From assembly GCA_945883795.1 (NCBI GenBank), contig CAMCYC010000013.1, positions 1 through 50,103 on the forward strand: a stretch of 50,103 nt of DNA. The letters are read 5' to 3'. This DNA comes from Sulfurimonas crateris. Its GTDB lineage: Bacteria > Campylobacterota > Campylobacteria > Campylobacterales > Sulfurimonadaceae. Below are positions 7,765 through 17,259 of the stretch, in pieces; the stretch's first letter is position 1; the number at the start of each line of letters is the position of its first letter. The notes beneath the pieces are model-generated. The model was not told where the DNA came from and ran no database searches. It saw only the letters and a program-made list of their open reading frames with translations. The position numbers and the translations under genes were made by a program.

Positions 7765-8586
7765 TCATTCAAATACCGAGAAAACTTTTTTGATTAAATC
7801 ACTATTTTGAAGAAGTGGATTATTCCTAATCTCTTTTTCTTTATCTTCTATCATCACCATGATTCCATCAATAGATTTTCCAGTTACATAATCAGTTAAA
7901 TTCTGCTCTCTATCACTTGGTAACAATCCGCCATATCCAAGCATGTTTGCTGTACCAGATACATATTCATTCTTAAGTACACCAGCATTATTTTTATAAA
8001 ATGCTTGAAAAGCATCATAATATTTTGCAACACTATTTTCTTCCATACTTTTTTCAACAATTGGAGCTATGGTAGAGCTTAAATCTTTGGTCGTTGTAGC
8101 TCTAAAGTAATCTGTTGCAGCTTTATTTGAACCTGATAAAATCTTTTTAGCATCATCTATGCTCATGTCAGCGATACTGTTAGCAAATATTTTGGCTGTT
8201 TTTGGGGCTGCTTGTGTTGCTGCATTATTAAGTGATAAAACTAGATTATCTACATATTTTTGTCCGCCCACTTTATTGACTAAATCAGCCATTTTTTGCA
8301 TATCTTCTGGCAATATAATTTTTGTAAGTGGATTATTCAGATATCCATTTTCTTTACCTAATGCTTCTATTGCATAACTCACACCTTTATTTAAAGCCTG
8401 TTTTAATGCTCCATTCATATCTGTTAAAGACAAATTCGTATCTACATTTTTAGTACTTGATTGTGTTGGTAGCACAGTTTGTTGTTTTATTTCATTTAAT
8501 CCATTTGAGAGTGTATCCATAAAACCTGCATTTAAAACGGTTGTTCCTAGCACTAAACCACTCATTATAACTTTTGTATATCTCAT
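7765..8586 (-). CDS. DUF4197 family secreted protein
   Basis: A 273-residue protein with an N-terminal signal peptide (about 1-20, ending near LNAGF) and an all-helical body. Sections such as ALKQALNKGVSYAIEALGKE, PLTKIILPEDM and KSIDGIMVMIEDKEKEIR are typical of DUF4197. The role is uncharacterised; periplasmic location is predicted. It follows gpsA by 10 bp on the same strand, so it is probably in the same transcript. Confidence 0.85.
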   Translation of the reverse strand: MRYTKVIMSGLVLGTTVLNAGFMDTLSNGLNEIKQQTVLPTQSSTKNVDTNLSLTDMNGALKQALNKGVSYAIEALGKENGYLNNPLTKIILPEDMQKMADLVNKVGGQKYVDNLVLSLNNAATQAAPKTAKIFANSIADMSIDDAKKILSGSNKAATDYFRATTTKDLSSTIAPIVEKSMEENSVAKYYDAFQAFYKNNAGVLKNEYVSGTANMLGYGGLLPSDREQNLTDYVTGKSIDGIMVMIEDKEKEIRNNPLLQNSDLIKKVFSVFE

Positions 8587-8596
8587 TTTTTTCCTT

Positions 8597-9487
8597 TTAT
8601 TTTGAAAGTAAATCTTTTAAGCTCTCTTGTGGATTTTTACCCTCTAGCATCTCGTAAACTTCTCTTGCTATGGGTAAATACAAACCTTTTTGTCTTGAAA
8701 TCTCTCGAAGAGCGTATGCTGTTCCAATCCCCTCTGCTACTTCTCCTAACTCCTCTAAAATAATTTCTTTACTTTTGCCGTGTGCTAAGCCAATTCCTAC
8801 GCGAAAATTTCGAGACATAGTTGATGAAGCCGTTAAAAACAAATCTCCTGCTCCACTTAGACCTATAAAACTTTCCTCTTTTGCTCCAAAGCTCAAACCA
8901 AATCTTTGCATCTCAACTAAACCACGAGAGATAAGTGCAGCGGCAGCGTTTTTACCAAGCCCTAAACCTTCGCAAATTCCAGCAGCTATGGCTATTACAT
9001 TTTTATAAGCACCTGCAACCTCTGCTCCCATGACATCAGTTGAAGTATATGTTTTAATAAAAGATGGAAATAAAGAGCTTATTTTATGACTAAGTGATTC
9101 ATTAGAAGAGTTGATTACAAGTGCCGTGGGCAAAGATTGCATCACTTCTGTAGCAAAGGATGGACCTGATAAAAAAGCTATATTGGTATGGGGAACATAT
9201 TTTTCATATATCTCATTTAAAAATTTTCCACTTCCAGCCTCAATCCCTTTTGAAGCTACCAAAATTTTTTGATTAGTAAATACAAAATTATTTTTAAGCC
9301 ACAAACCAATCTCTTGCACTGGAACTGTTATTACTAAATATTCACATTTCAAAACTTCTTGTAAACTTACAAAATTTTCAAGCTCTCTTACGGTTCGTGA
9401 AGTTATCAACACTTTATTTTTTTGAGAGAATGCAAATGCTAATGCCAATCCCCATTTACCTGCTCCAATGACTCCAACTGACGACAT
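8597..9487 (-). CDS. gpsA: glycerol-3-phosphate dehydrogenase [NAD(P)+]
   Basis: Makes sn-glycerol-3-phosphate from dihydroxyacetone phosphate for phospholipid synthesis. The dinucleotide-binding motif GVIGAGKWG is at 5-13, and the catalytic-region segment VAGAYKNVIAIAAGICEG follows the central LSGPSFA motif. The length of 296 is slightly short for the family (about 320-340) but both domains are present. Its start lies inside the 3' end of the upstream RCK gene (32-bp overlap), so expression is coupled to it. Confidence 0.95.
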   Translation of the reverse strand: MSSVGVIGAGKWGLALAFAFSQKNKVLITSRTVRELENFVSLQEVLKCEYLVITVPVQEIGLWLKNNFVFTNQKILVASKGIEAGSGKFLNEIYEKYVPHTNIAFLSGPSFATEVMQSLPTALVINSSNESLSHKISSLFPSFIKTYTSTDVMGAEVAGAYKNVIAIAAGICEGLGLGKNAAAALISRGLVEMQRFGLSFGAKEESFIGLSGAGDLFLTASSTMSRNFRVGIGLAHGKSKEIILEELGEVAEGIGTAYALREISRQKGLYLPIAREVYEMLEGKNPQESLKDLLSK

Positions 9488-10187
9488 TATGTTTTTCTCC
9501 TACTACTTTTTCAAACTCTTCTATATCTGACTCATAACCAACAATTATAAACATATCGGCTTCACTTATTATATGATGTTTTATCTTTGATGAATATATA
9601 AATTCACTATTCATATCTTCTTCTACAATAGCCAAAACAATCACCCCGTATTTTTTATCCCAATCTATATCGGAAAGTGATTTACCAAGATAATAATTAG
9701 AATTATTCATTTTTACTTTAAAAATTTTCAATTCACCACTTTCAAAAAGAATTCTATGAAAAACCTCTTTAACTATCGGTTTTTCTAACATCTCTGTAAT
9801 CATCTCAGCAGTTGTTTGAACAAGAGGTATCACTTTATTTGCTCCTGCCATTTGAAGTTTACTTGCTGTTTCTTTATTGTTTGATAATGCAATAATATTC
9901 AAACTTGGAAATGAAGAACGCAAAGAGATAGTTAAAAAAATATTTTCCGCATTATCCTCTAAAACACTAAAAGCGATAGAGTTTTCAATATCAATATCAT
10001 CTGTAATAACATCCCATTTATCGCTTAAATCAAAGCTTTTTATCTCAAATTCTGATTTATTTTTTAATCTATCAACCTCGCTCTCCAAACTAAAAATATA
10101 AATTTTTTTATAATTATTTTTAATATTTTTAGCTATTTCAAAAGCATAATCGTTATATCCAAAAATTAAAGCAGTTGTATTTTTCAT
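9456..10187 (-). CDS. RCK (TrkA-N/TrkA-C) domain protein, partner of the K+ channel
   Basis: A 243-residue cytosolic protein with a Rossmann-like N-terminal half (ALIFGYNDYAFEIAKNI, with the nucleotide-binding Gly region partly degenerate) and a C-terminal TrkA-C-like region (about 150-230) with DMFIIVGYESDIEEFEK. There are no membrane segments. It overlaps the K+ channel gene upstream by 4 bp. It therefore probably acts as an extra regulatory subunit of that channel, gating by nucleotide or ion binding (inference from context and family). Confidence 0.8.
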   Translation of the reverse strand: MKNTTALIFGYNDYAFEIAKNIKNNYKKIYIFSLESEVDRLKNKSEFEIKSFDLSDKWDVITDDIDIENSIAFSVLEDNAENIFLTISLRSSFPSLNIIALSNNKETASKLQMAGANKVIPLVQTTAEMITEMLEKPIVKEVFHRILFESGELKIFKVKMNNSNYYLGKSLSDIDWDKKYGVIVLAIVEEDMNSEFIYSSKIKHHIISEADMFIIVGYESDIEEFEKVVGEKHNVVSWSHWSR

Positions 10188-11749
10188 ACTTTCATCTTTT
10201 TATGTAAATATTTTTCAAATTCTCGAATAAATATAGAGTTCCCAATCACCAAAAGATAATCACCACTTTGAAGTAAAGTGCTATCAATTGGATTAAAAAG
10301 GAATCTCTTCTTCTCTTTTTTATATATTCCAAGTAATATAACTCTAAATTTAGAATTATGAAGTTCAGTTACAAATACAATATTTTCACTCATCCTTACA
10401 TCTATCAAAATTTCTTCAATAGCAACTCCATAATAATCATTTCTCAAAGCATGAATCACCTCAAAAGCAACAGGACGACCTATCAGCTCTTTAGAAATAA
10501 GTCCAACCAAACCTTTTGGATACAGTATCTCACTCACACCTGCAAATTCAAGTTTTTTACGATTAATATCATCCATAAGTAAGGAAATAATGTTTATCTC
10601 TTTATTTAATGAACGAACAGTAAGGGTTGTATATACATTTTCAACATCACTCTCTCGCAAACATAAAATTGCTTTTACTTGCGTTTTTAAATCAATTCCT
10701 ATTTTTTTATAACTTTCTGTAAGACCTGGGTCATAATTGAGTGCAACTAAGCCATCTCTTTTAGCATTTTCAATTCTAAAAGGCTCTTCATCTAAAACAA
10801 TAACATTATTACGAGCATTTTGAAGCTTTTTAGCAACCTCCTTGGCTACACTTTCGTAACCACATATCAAATAAAATTGTTTGAGTTTTCTAATATCTTC
10901 AATAGTTCTTACCTCTTTTATCTCATCAAGTTTTTCAGTTAAAGCCGAAACAACAATAGAAGTAGTAAACGCTAAAACACCAATGCCAGCAGTTATAACA
11001 AACATAGCAACAACTCTTCCTTCTATTGTAATAGGAGTAATATCTCCATAACCAACTGTCGAAATTGTTACAATAGACCAATATACAGCTTCAAAAAGTG
11101 TATTCACTGGCGAATCTGGGTTATTAGCTTCCATGACATAAATAAGAATAGACGAAACAGAAATAACAATTGAAGCAAACATCAATAAAATAAAAAATTC
11201 AAACTTTTTTGTAGATAAAACAGAAGTAAAAATTTTAAAACTATTGGTATATCGAAAGAGTTTAAAAACCCTAAAAAGAACAAATAAACGAAGCAGTCTT
11301 AGTTCATGGAAAAACGGTAAAATCGCTAATAAATCAATAATTGCTTTTACAGAAAAAATAAAATTCAATTTTACTTGAATTATTTTAAAAAAAGTTTTAG
11401 AAAGAGAAAATTCTCTTCCTAGCATAAACGCATGTTCACTACTATTGACAATAATTTCAGTAATGCTACTACTTATCCAAAAACGAAATAAATACTCAAT
11501 AAAAAAGATAATAGAAATAACATAAGTATTAAAAAGTTCTATATCTTTTGGAACATTAGACTTCACCTCAGCTATCAAAATAGCAACACTTACAAAAATA
11601 AGGGATATCATCAAAATATCAAAATATTTTTTATACTGATATTTATCATTTTCTAAAATGTCATAAAAAAATCGTTTTACATGTTGATATGATTCCAGCG
11701 TATTTAAAAAATAAGCAAAATCAACAATAAAACGACTTATAAAGCCCAT
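10184..11749 (-). CDS. voltage-gated-like potassium channel with RCK domain
   Basis: A 521-residue six-helix channel. Membrane segments begin near 43-61 and 75-92. An S4-like helix bears regularly spaced arginines (RLLRLFVLFRVFKLFR, 151-166). The pore has the selectivity filter TVGYGD (231-236), followed by S6 (about 245-270). The cytoplasmic part from about 290 holds TrkA-N (FYLICGYESVAKEVAKKL) and TrkA-C (about 440-515). It passes K+ under control of the RCK ligand. It sits 2 bp downstream of gatB and overlaps the second RCK gene by 4 bp. Confidence 0.9.
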   Translation of the reverse strand: MGFISRFIVDFAYFLNTLESYQHVKRFFYDILENDKYQYKKYFDILMISLIFVSVAILIAEVKSNVPKDIELFNTYVISIIFFIEYLFRFWISSSITEIIVNSSEHAFMLGREFSLSKTFFKIIQVKLNFIFSVKAIIDLLAILPFFHELRLLRLFVLFRVFKLFRYTNSFKIFTSVLSTKKFEFFILLMFASIVISVSSILIYVMEANNPDSPVNTLFEAVYWSIVTISTVGYGDITPITIEGRVVAMFVITAGIGVLAFTTSIVVSALTEKLDEIKEVRTIEDIRKLKQFYLICGYESVAKEVAKKLQNARNNVIVLDEEPFRIENAKRDGLVALNYDPGLTESYKKIGIDLKTQVKAILCLRESDVENVYTTLTVRSLNKEINIISLLMDDINRKKLEFAGVSEILYPKGLVGLISKELIGRPVAFEVIHALRNDYYGVAIEEILIDVRMSENIVFVTELHNSKFRVILLGIYKKEKKRFLFNPIDSTLLQSGDYLLVIGNSIFIREFEKYLHKKMKV

Positions 11750-11751
11750 AT

Positions 11752-13176
11752 TTATCCAAGCTTTGCTTTGAGTAATTCATTTACCGTTTGAGGATTTGCA
11801 CTCCCTTTTGATTCTTTCATAACTTGACCTACAAAGAAACCAAAAAGCTTATCTTTGCCTCCTCTATATTGTTCTGCTTTGTCACCGTTTGCAGCAATTA
11901 CTGCATCACAAATAGCTTCAATTGCACCTATATCACTTACTTGTTTTAGTCCAAGTTTCTGGATAACACTATCAACATCATCTGCATTTTCCATCAAATA
12001 GTCAAGAACCTCTTTTGCAGCTTTACCACTAATAGTCCCATCTTCTATTCGCTTCACTAAAGCACCAAGTTTTTTAGCATCTACTGGAGAATTTGTAATA
12101 TTCATCTCCCCTTTTAAACGACCTTGCAACTCTGTTGTAAGCCAAGTAAGTGCATTTTTGGCAGTAATTCCCTCTTGCATCATGGTCTCAAAAAAGTGTG
12201 CCATCTCAACAGCAGAAGTCACAACACTTGCACTGTAATCATTCATGCCATAATCTTTTATAAATCGTGCCATCTTTTGGTCTGGAAGTTCTGGAATAAC
12301 ACTAAATTTTTCTAGCATCTCATCACTCACTACAGCTTTAAGCAAATCTGGTTCTGGAAAATAGCGATAATCCGCAGCTTCCTCTTTACCTCTCATGGAA
12401 CGGGTTTCTTGTTTTGTTTGGTCAAAAAGTCTTGTTTCTTGACAAATCTCTTTGGCATAAACACCATCTTCCCAAGCTTCCACTTGACGAGCAACTTCAA
12501 GCTCTATCGCTTTTTGAATAAACTTAAAAGAGTTGATATTTTTTATCTCGACACGAGTATAAAGTTTTTCATCCCCTTTTGGACGGATAGATACATTCAC
12601 ATCTACTCTAAAAGAACCCTCTTGCATGTTTGCATCACCGATATCCAAATAACGAATAATCGAATGTAATTTTTTAAGATACAAAATTGCCTCTTCGGCA
12701 CTTCGCATGTCAGGCTCTGAGACTATCTCCAAAAGTGGTGTTCCTGCACGGTTCAAATCCACTTTTGAAATATCTCCATCATGGATATTTTTTCCTGCAT
12801 CTGCTTCTATATGAGCACGATTAATACGGATAGTTTTATGAGAACTATCCTCAAAATCTATACGCAACACGCCATGCTCAACAATTGGAGTATAGAGCTG
12901 TGTAATTTGATAAGCACTTGGACTATCTGGATAAAAATATGATTTTCTATCAAAATAGGATGTTTGGTTAATTCTAGCACCAATAGCAGTTCCAAGCATA
13001 ATAGACTTATGAAGAACTTCTTTATTTAAAACAGGCAAAGCACCTGGAAGTGCTAAACAAGTAGGGCAAGTATTTGTATTTTGAACATGATTAAAACTCG
13101 TTGGACACGAGCAAAAAAGTTTTGTTTTTGTATTTAATTGTACATGGACTTCAAGACCGATAACTACTTCAAACAT
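11752..13176 (-). CDS. gatB: aspartyl/glutamyl-tRNA amidotransferase subunit B
   Basis: Subunit of GatCAB, which converts Glu-tRNA-Gln (and Asp-tRNA-Asn) to the amidated forms. It is 474 residues. The start [22 protein letters not shown], the [12 protein letters not shown] segment, the catalytic-core Cys pairs, and a C-terminal YqeY-like helical domain (about 330-474) all match GatB. It heads a unit with the K+ channel, RCK, gpsA and DUF4197 genes; gatA and gatC are not nearby. Confidence 0.96.
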   Translation of the reverse strand: MFEVVIGLEVHVQLNTKTKLFCSCPTSFNHVQNTNTCPTCLALPGALPVLNKEVLHKSIMLGTAIGARINQTSYFDRKSYFYPDSPSAYQITQLYTPIVEHGVLRIDFEDSSHKTIRINRAHIEADAGKNIHDGDISKVDLNRAGTPLLEIVSEPDMRSAEEAILYLKKLHSIIRYLDIGDANMQEGSFRVDVNVSIRPKGDEKLYTRVEIKNINSFKFIQKAIELEVARQVEAWEDGVYAKEICQETRLFDQTKQETRSMRGKEEAADYRYFPEPDLLKAVVSDEMLEKFSVIPELPDQKMARFIKDYGMNDYSASVVTSAVEMAHFFETMMQEGITAKNALTWLTTELQGRLKGEMNITNSPVDAKKLGALVKRIEDGTISGKAAKEVLDYLMENADDVDSVIQKLGLKQVSDIGAIEAICDAVIAANGDKAEQYRGGKDKLFGFFVGQVMKESKGSANPQTVNELLKAKLG

Positions 13177-13206
13177 AAGGTTCCTTAATGATAAATAATA
13201 ATCGTT

Positions 13207-13212
13207 TATTCT
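13207..13212 (-). promoter_or_regulatory. extended -10 promoter of the gatB operon
   Basis: Minus-strand TTTGCTAGAAT (TGn plus TAGAAT), 31 bp upstream of the gatB ATG. The position fits a sigma-70 promoter for the gatB-K+ channel-gpsA unit. Confidence 0.5.
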
Positions 13213-13258
13213 AGCAAACTTTTACTAAACTTCCATTAAGTTCCCTTCAATTTCAGCT

Positions 13259-14071
13259 TTATAAACTTTTCGCTTGTTGCTTATCCATCAATCTTAATTC
13301 TTGTTCTACTGAAAAAACAGTTTTTATATCTTTTTCATAAAGTAAATTCTCATTTTTACCATCATACTCTACTTGTGAAAGTATCAGTTTCATAGTTTCC
13401 ATTCGAGCTTTATGTTTGTCATTTGAGCGAACAATATGCCAAGGTGCTGCTTCATGGTTTGTTTGTTGCAACATTTTGTATTTTGCATCTGAAAATTGGT
13501 CCCACATGCTTTGTGCTTGTAAATCAATCTCACTGAGCTTCCATTGTCTAAGTGGGTCAGTGCGTCGCTCTTCAAAACGAAAAGCCTGTTTTTGTTTAGT
13601 TACACTAAAATACAATTTCACTAAAATAATTCCATCTTCCACTAATGCCTCTTCAAACGGCATAACATTTTTCATAAACACATCATATTCTCTTTGTGTA
13701 CAAAAACCAAAAACAGATTCTACCATGGCACGGTTATACCAACTTCTATCGAATAATAAAATCTCTCCACTGTGAGGAAAATGTTTGACATAGCGTTGAA
13801 AATACCATTGAGAACGCTCTTGTTCAGTTGGTTTTCCAAGAGCAATAATGCGGTAATGTTTTGGATTCATGTAACGGCTTACACTCCCTATTACACTTCC
13901 CTTCCCAGCAGCATCACGACCCTCAAAAAGAACGATTAATCGTAACTTCTTTTTTTCTACATGTTGTTGCAGTTTTACAAGTTCTGCTTGATATGATTCA
14001 AGTTCAACATTTTGAGCGTACAAAGTAAGCGCTTCTTGTTGCTGTTTTTCGTTCAAAATATAATTTTCCAT
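13259..14071 (-). CDS. ppk2: polyphosphate kinase 2 family protein
   Basis: A 270-residue one-domain PPK2, which transfers phosphate between polyphosphate and nucleotides. Walker A is in FEGRDAAGKGSV (about 50-60), Walker B/DRSWYNR at 108-114, and the lid is RRTDPLRQWKLS. All key residues look intact. It lies 14 bp downstream of the ATP-grasp ligase-like gene, so it appears to be the last gene of the retropepsin/transglutaminase/ligase operon, an unusual link. Direction (ATP/GTP synthesis or polyphosphate synthesis) cannot be decided. Confidence 0.92.
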   Translation of the reverse strand: MENYILNEKQQQEALTLYAQNVELESYQAELVKLQQHVEKKKLRLIVLFEGRDAAGKGSVIGSVSRYMNPKHYRIIALGKPTEQERSQWYFQRYVKHFPHSGEILLFDRSWYNRAMVESVFGFCTQREYDVFMKNVMPFEEALVEDGIILVKLYFSVTKQKQAFRFEERRTDPLRQWKLSEIDLQAQSMWDQFSDAKYKMLQQTNHEAAPWHIVRSNDKHKARMETMKLILSQVEYDGKNENLLYEKDIKTVFSVEQELRLMDKQQAKSL

Positions 14072-14085
14072 CTATCACCTTTTTT

Positions 14086-15030
14086 TTAAATTAACGAGAC
14101 ACTATTCATGCTAAATGCTACTCTCTCTTTGGCATTGCGAATATCTTTTTGGGCATCTATAAAACTAATTCTTCCTCGAAGCCCCTTGTCATTAGCAATC
14201 TGAATAGCGAGTCCTGGACGGGCGTTCAATTCTAATAACAATGGTCCCATATTTTTATCAAACACAATATCAGCACCCAAATATCCCAAACCTGTCATGT
14301 CATACGACAATGAAGCTATATTTAAAATCTCTTCCCATCTTGGGATATGTAAACCAGAAAAATCGTAACCTGTGTCTGGATGCTTTTCAACTGGTCGATT
14401 ACGCACAACCGCATTTATCGCTTTTCCAGTTTTTAAGTCAATTCCCACACCCACAGCACCTTGATGTAAATTTGCTTTTCCATCACTAGAACGGGTTGGA
14501 CAACGCATCATCGCCATGACTGGATAGCCCCGATATACAATAATTCTAATATCTGGTACACCTTCGTAACTATACTTTGCAAACATTGGATCAAAAACAA
14601 CTAGTTTTTCGATAATGACTATATCATAACGACCACCCAAAGAATAAAGACCACTGAGTGTATTGGAAATATGTCGTCTTAAATCTTCTAAAGTAAGCAC
14701 ATCACCACTTGCTTTTACAAAATGGTCACCATTTCTATGTGTAATAACAATAATCCCTTTACCACCACTTCCATGATTTGGTTTAATTACAAAATTTTCA
14801 TATGGAAGGAGTATGTCATGTAAGTTTTTGAGTTGAGATTGAGATTCCACTGTGGAGTAAAGTTCTGTCACTGCTATCCCAACATCATGAGCAATCTTTT
14901 TTGTTATTATTTTGTTATCCACAAGAGGATAACTACTTCGTTTATTATATCTACCAATTAATTCTACATTTCTGTAGTTCATCCCCACAACACCTTTTTT
15001 TTGCAATTTTGCAAACGATGTGAACCACAT
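14086..15030 (-). CDS. alpha-L-glutamate ligase-like ATP-grasp protein (RimK-related)
   Basis: A 314-residue ATP-grasp enzyme. ATP-binding segments are NFVIKPNHGSGGKGIIVI (about 95-112), IIEKLVVFDP and the metal-binding LLELNARPGLAIQIAN near 275-290. It belongs to the family named 'alpha-L-glutamate ligase-like' that accompanies an inactive transglutaminase/7TM protein and a retropepsin-like protein in many proteobacteria. It probably forms a peptide or amide bond, with unknown substrate. It is separated by 1 bp from the 7TM gene. Confidence 0.85.
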   Translation of the reverse strand: MWFTSFAKLQKKGVVGMNYRNVELIGRYNKRSSYPLVDNKIITKKIAHDVGIAVTELYSTVESQSQLKNLHDILLPYENFVIKPNHGSGGKGIIVITHRNGDHFVKASGDVLTLEDLRRHISNTLSGLYSLGGRYDIVIIEKLVVFDPMFAKYSYEGVPDIRIIVYRGYPVMAMMRCPTRSSDGKANLHQGAVGVGIDLKTGKAINAVVRNRPVEKHPDTGYDFSGLHIPRWEEILNIASLSYDMTGLGYLGADIVFDKNMGPLLLELNARPGLAIQIANDKGLRGRISFIDAQKDIRNAKERVAFSMNSVSLI

Positions 15031-15031
15031 G

Positions 15032-16567
15032 TTATTTGCCTAAAGGTGAAAAACGGATAAGTTCGCTTAATCGGTAACCTGTATATCTACCAATAAGAAT
15101 AATGATAGAAAGGATAACTAATAAAAGTTCTGGAAAGTTAAAAGTAATATATCTCACCATCACATTATCCATAGCAAAATAAGCAATTACTGCAACAATA
15201 AGAGAACCTCCACCTTGTGTAAGTGCTTCATGGCTACCCTCTTCTTCCCATAATATTGACATTCTTTCTATTGTCCATGACAAAATAATCATAGGAAAAA
15301 AAGTGATTTTCAACACCTCATCCATCCCCAATCTATAACTTACAATAGACATAATTGACATAATAGCGACCACAACGATAATAACAGCAGAAATCCTCGC
15401 AACAAGTAATAATTGAAGTTTTGAAAGATAAGTTCGAACAAATAAACCTGCTCCGATGATTACAATAAATAACAATATTCCACTCAAAAGTGTTGTTTGA
15501 ATAAACGCCAAAGAGAACAAAATAGGCATAAAAGTTCCCATAGTTCTAAAGCCAATCAGGATACGCATAATTACAACGATTAAAGCACCAATCGGAACAA
15601 GAAGTATCTGTTTAAATGCATTTTGCTGTAATGATGGAAGCGTATAAAGGGAAAAATTTAAAAATTCTGCATTTGCATCTTTAATCATATTTTTAGCGAT
15701 AGTTGTTGCGGAAACTTTTGTTTCTGTGACTGAAAATCTAAGTTTTGCTTTACTCTCACCTTTTGTAATAAGAAGTGGAGAATTTCCCTCATGCCAAACA
15801 AAAAAATTGCTAGATTGGGTTATTTGACCATCTTTTAAACTATATAAATACCATTTATTTGCAAATTTTACTCGAAGCATAGTGATAAGCATACGGTCTT
15901 TTTGTCCATCTAATAACTCAATCCCTCGTAGCTTATGAAATACAATATTTTGATGTTGTAAAATTGCACTTATAAGAGAAATTTTTGTTTCACCTTTAAT
16001 TTTCAAAAGTGTGTTGATAGGTTCTATTGTCTGTTTTGCATTAAAAAGTGTAATCAATTCTGCAACAAATGTAACATCATCGGCAGAGTGTTTATGGACA
16101 TAATCAATCAGTGTTTTGACTGCATTTTGCTCAGATTCGTCCCATAACCCTATTTGAGAATCTTTTATTCCACTAGAAAGAAGTTCTAATTCCTGAGATG
16201 AAGCAGTATACAAAGTGTCTGATAAAATTGTGATTTTATAATAAATCTTTGTTGCTTTGTCCAACTCTCGTTTTGCCCAAGTTGCTCTATCAAGATTGTT
16301 ATCATGAGAGATTGTGTATCCAAAATCTCCAGAATCCACTTCATTTGAAATAATTTTCATCCCATCTTGAGGCTTTGGAAGAGAAAGTGAAACCACAATA
16401 GGGTTTTTTGTTTTTTGTAATTCTATTGAAGATGTAACAGTAAAAAGTGACTTTTTTTCATGTGGAGTCAAAGGAACATCTAAGTACACAACTTTATAAA
16501 AAGCTATAGAAATACCTAACATGGAAAGAATAAATACAATAAAAAAAAGTTGAAATTTTGATGACAT
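15032..16567 (-). CDS. inactive transglutaminase domain protein with seven transmembrane helices
   Basis: A 511-residue protein. One N-terminal helix (about 8-28) is followed by a large extracytoplasmic region (about 30-320) related to the inactive transglutaminase family, then a C-terminal 7-helix membrane domain (about 330-500). The catalytic Cys-His-Asp triad of true transglutaminases is not apparent. It abuts the retropepsin-like gene (1-bp overlap at 16567) and the ligase-like gene. Relatives in this three-gene arrangement have been connected to envelope or osmotic stress; that role here is inference. Confidence 0.85.
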   Translation of the reverse strand: MSSKFQLFFIVFILSMLGISIAFYKVVYLDVPLTPHEKKSLFTVTSSIELQKTKNPIVVSLSLPKPQDGMKIISNEVDSGDFGYTISHDNNLDRATWAKRELDKATKIYYKITILSDTLYTASSQELELLSSGIKDSQIGLWDESEQNAVKTLIDYVHKHSADDVTFVAELITLFNAKQTIEPINTLLKIKGETKISLISAILQHQNIVFHKLRGIELLDGQKDRMLITMLRVKFANKWYLYSLKDGQITQSSNFFVWHEGNSPLLITKGESKAKLRFSVTETKVSATTIAKNMIKDANAEFLNFSLYTLPSLQQNAFKQILLVPIGALIVVIMRILIGFRTMGTFMPILFSLAFIQTTLLSGILLFIVIIGAGLFVRTYLSKLQLLLVARISAVIIVVVAIMSIMSIVSYRLGMDEVLKITFFPMIILSWTIERMSILWEEEGSHEALTQGGGSLIVAVIAYFAMDNVMVRYITFNFPELLLVILSIIILIGRYTGYRLSELIRFSPLGK

Positions 16568-17097
16568 TATTGCACCTCTCTCGTTGGCTTTGTAATATCA
16601 TTTTGACTTACATCCACAACAAAATGGTCATACAAAAAATTGACACCAATCAACATGCGATAGTTAAAGTTACTACGATCAGTAAGTGTCACTTCTACCA
16701 CTTGAGTCACATTTCCAAGTGTCACTTTCAACTTAATAACAGGTCTTCGCATCGAAGCTGAACCATGCTGTTTTATAAGAACAAAATTTACAATTTTATG
16801 CTTTACTAATACTCCATTAAGTACAAAAACTGCCCAATCTACGCCATCTTCATTAATAATCTGTAGATTTTCAGCATCTAGTGATGTTGTATTAGCACCT
16901 GTATCAATTCTGGCTTCTACTAGAATATTTTCTGGATATAATACAACTGGTTCAGTCTTACCTATAACTTGCTTTGACTTGTTGTTAATGGCATTATCTT
17001 CATCCACATATTCAGCGGGTTTTTCTGCAGCAAACAAGTTAGAAAGAGAAAACGACAACAAAAGAGCAAACAAAACTTTAGAAAGATTTTCTACCAT
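16567..17097 (-). CDS. retropepsin-like aspartic protease family protein (annotated elsewhere as 'ATP-dependent zinc protease')
   Basis: A 176-residue protein with a signal peptide (about 1-24). Its single aspartic-protease-like active-site motif is in EARIDTGANTTSLDA (Asp65-Thr66-Gly67), as in viral retropepsins that work as dimers. Other fold markers are VVLYPENILVEARIDTG and the late MLIGVNFLYDHFVVDV. Predicted periplasmic. It is the first gene of the unit with the 7TM protein, the ligase-like protein and PPK2. Confidence 0.85.
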   Translation of the reverse strand: MVENLSKVLFALLLSFSLSNLFAAEKPAEYVDEDNAINNKSKQVIGKTEPVVLYPENILVEARIDTGANTTSLDAENLQIINEDGVDWAVFVLNGVLVKHKIVNFVLIKQHGSASMRRPVIKLKVTLGNVTQVVEVTLTDRSNFNYRMLIGVNFLYDHFVVDVSQNDITKPTREVQ

Positions 17098-17128
17098 ATA
17101 ATTCCCTACTTTTAAAAAAAATTATCGC

Positions 17129-17134
17129 ATTATA
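17129..17134 (-). promoter_or_regulatory. extended -10 promoter of the retropepsin-7TM-ligase-PPK2 operon
   Basis: Minus-strand CGTGATATAATGCG (TGn-TATAAT), 32 bp upstream of the ATG at 17097. A second TATAAT (17203-17208) lies further upstream. The spacing and extended motif make this the best candidate. Confidence 0.55.
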
Positions 17135-17259
17135 TCACGACTTAATAATTTCAAAATAAAATGTTTTCGACACAATATATTATTATTTTTTAAAATATAT
17201 GAATTATAGTAGCATTCTTAAAAAAACAATGTTACTGACTTTTAGAGACTTATTTGTTT

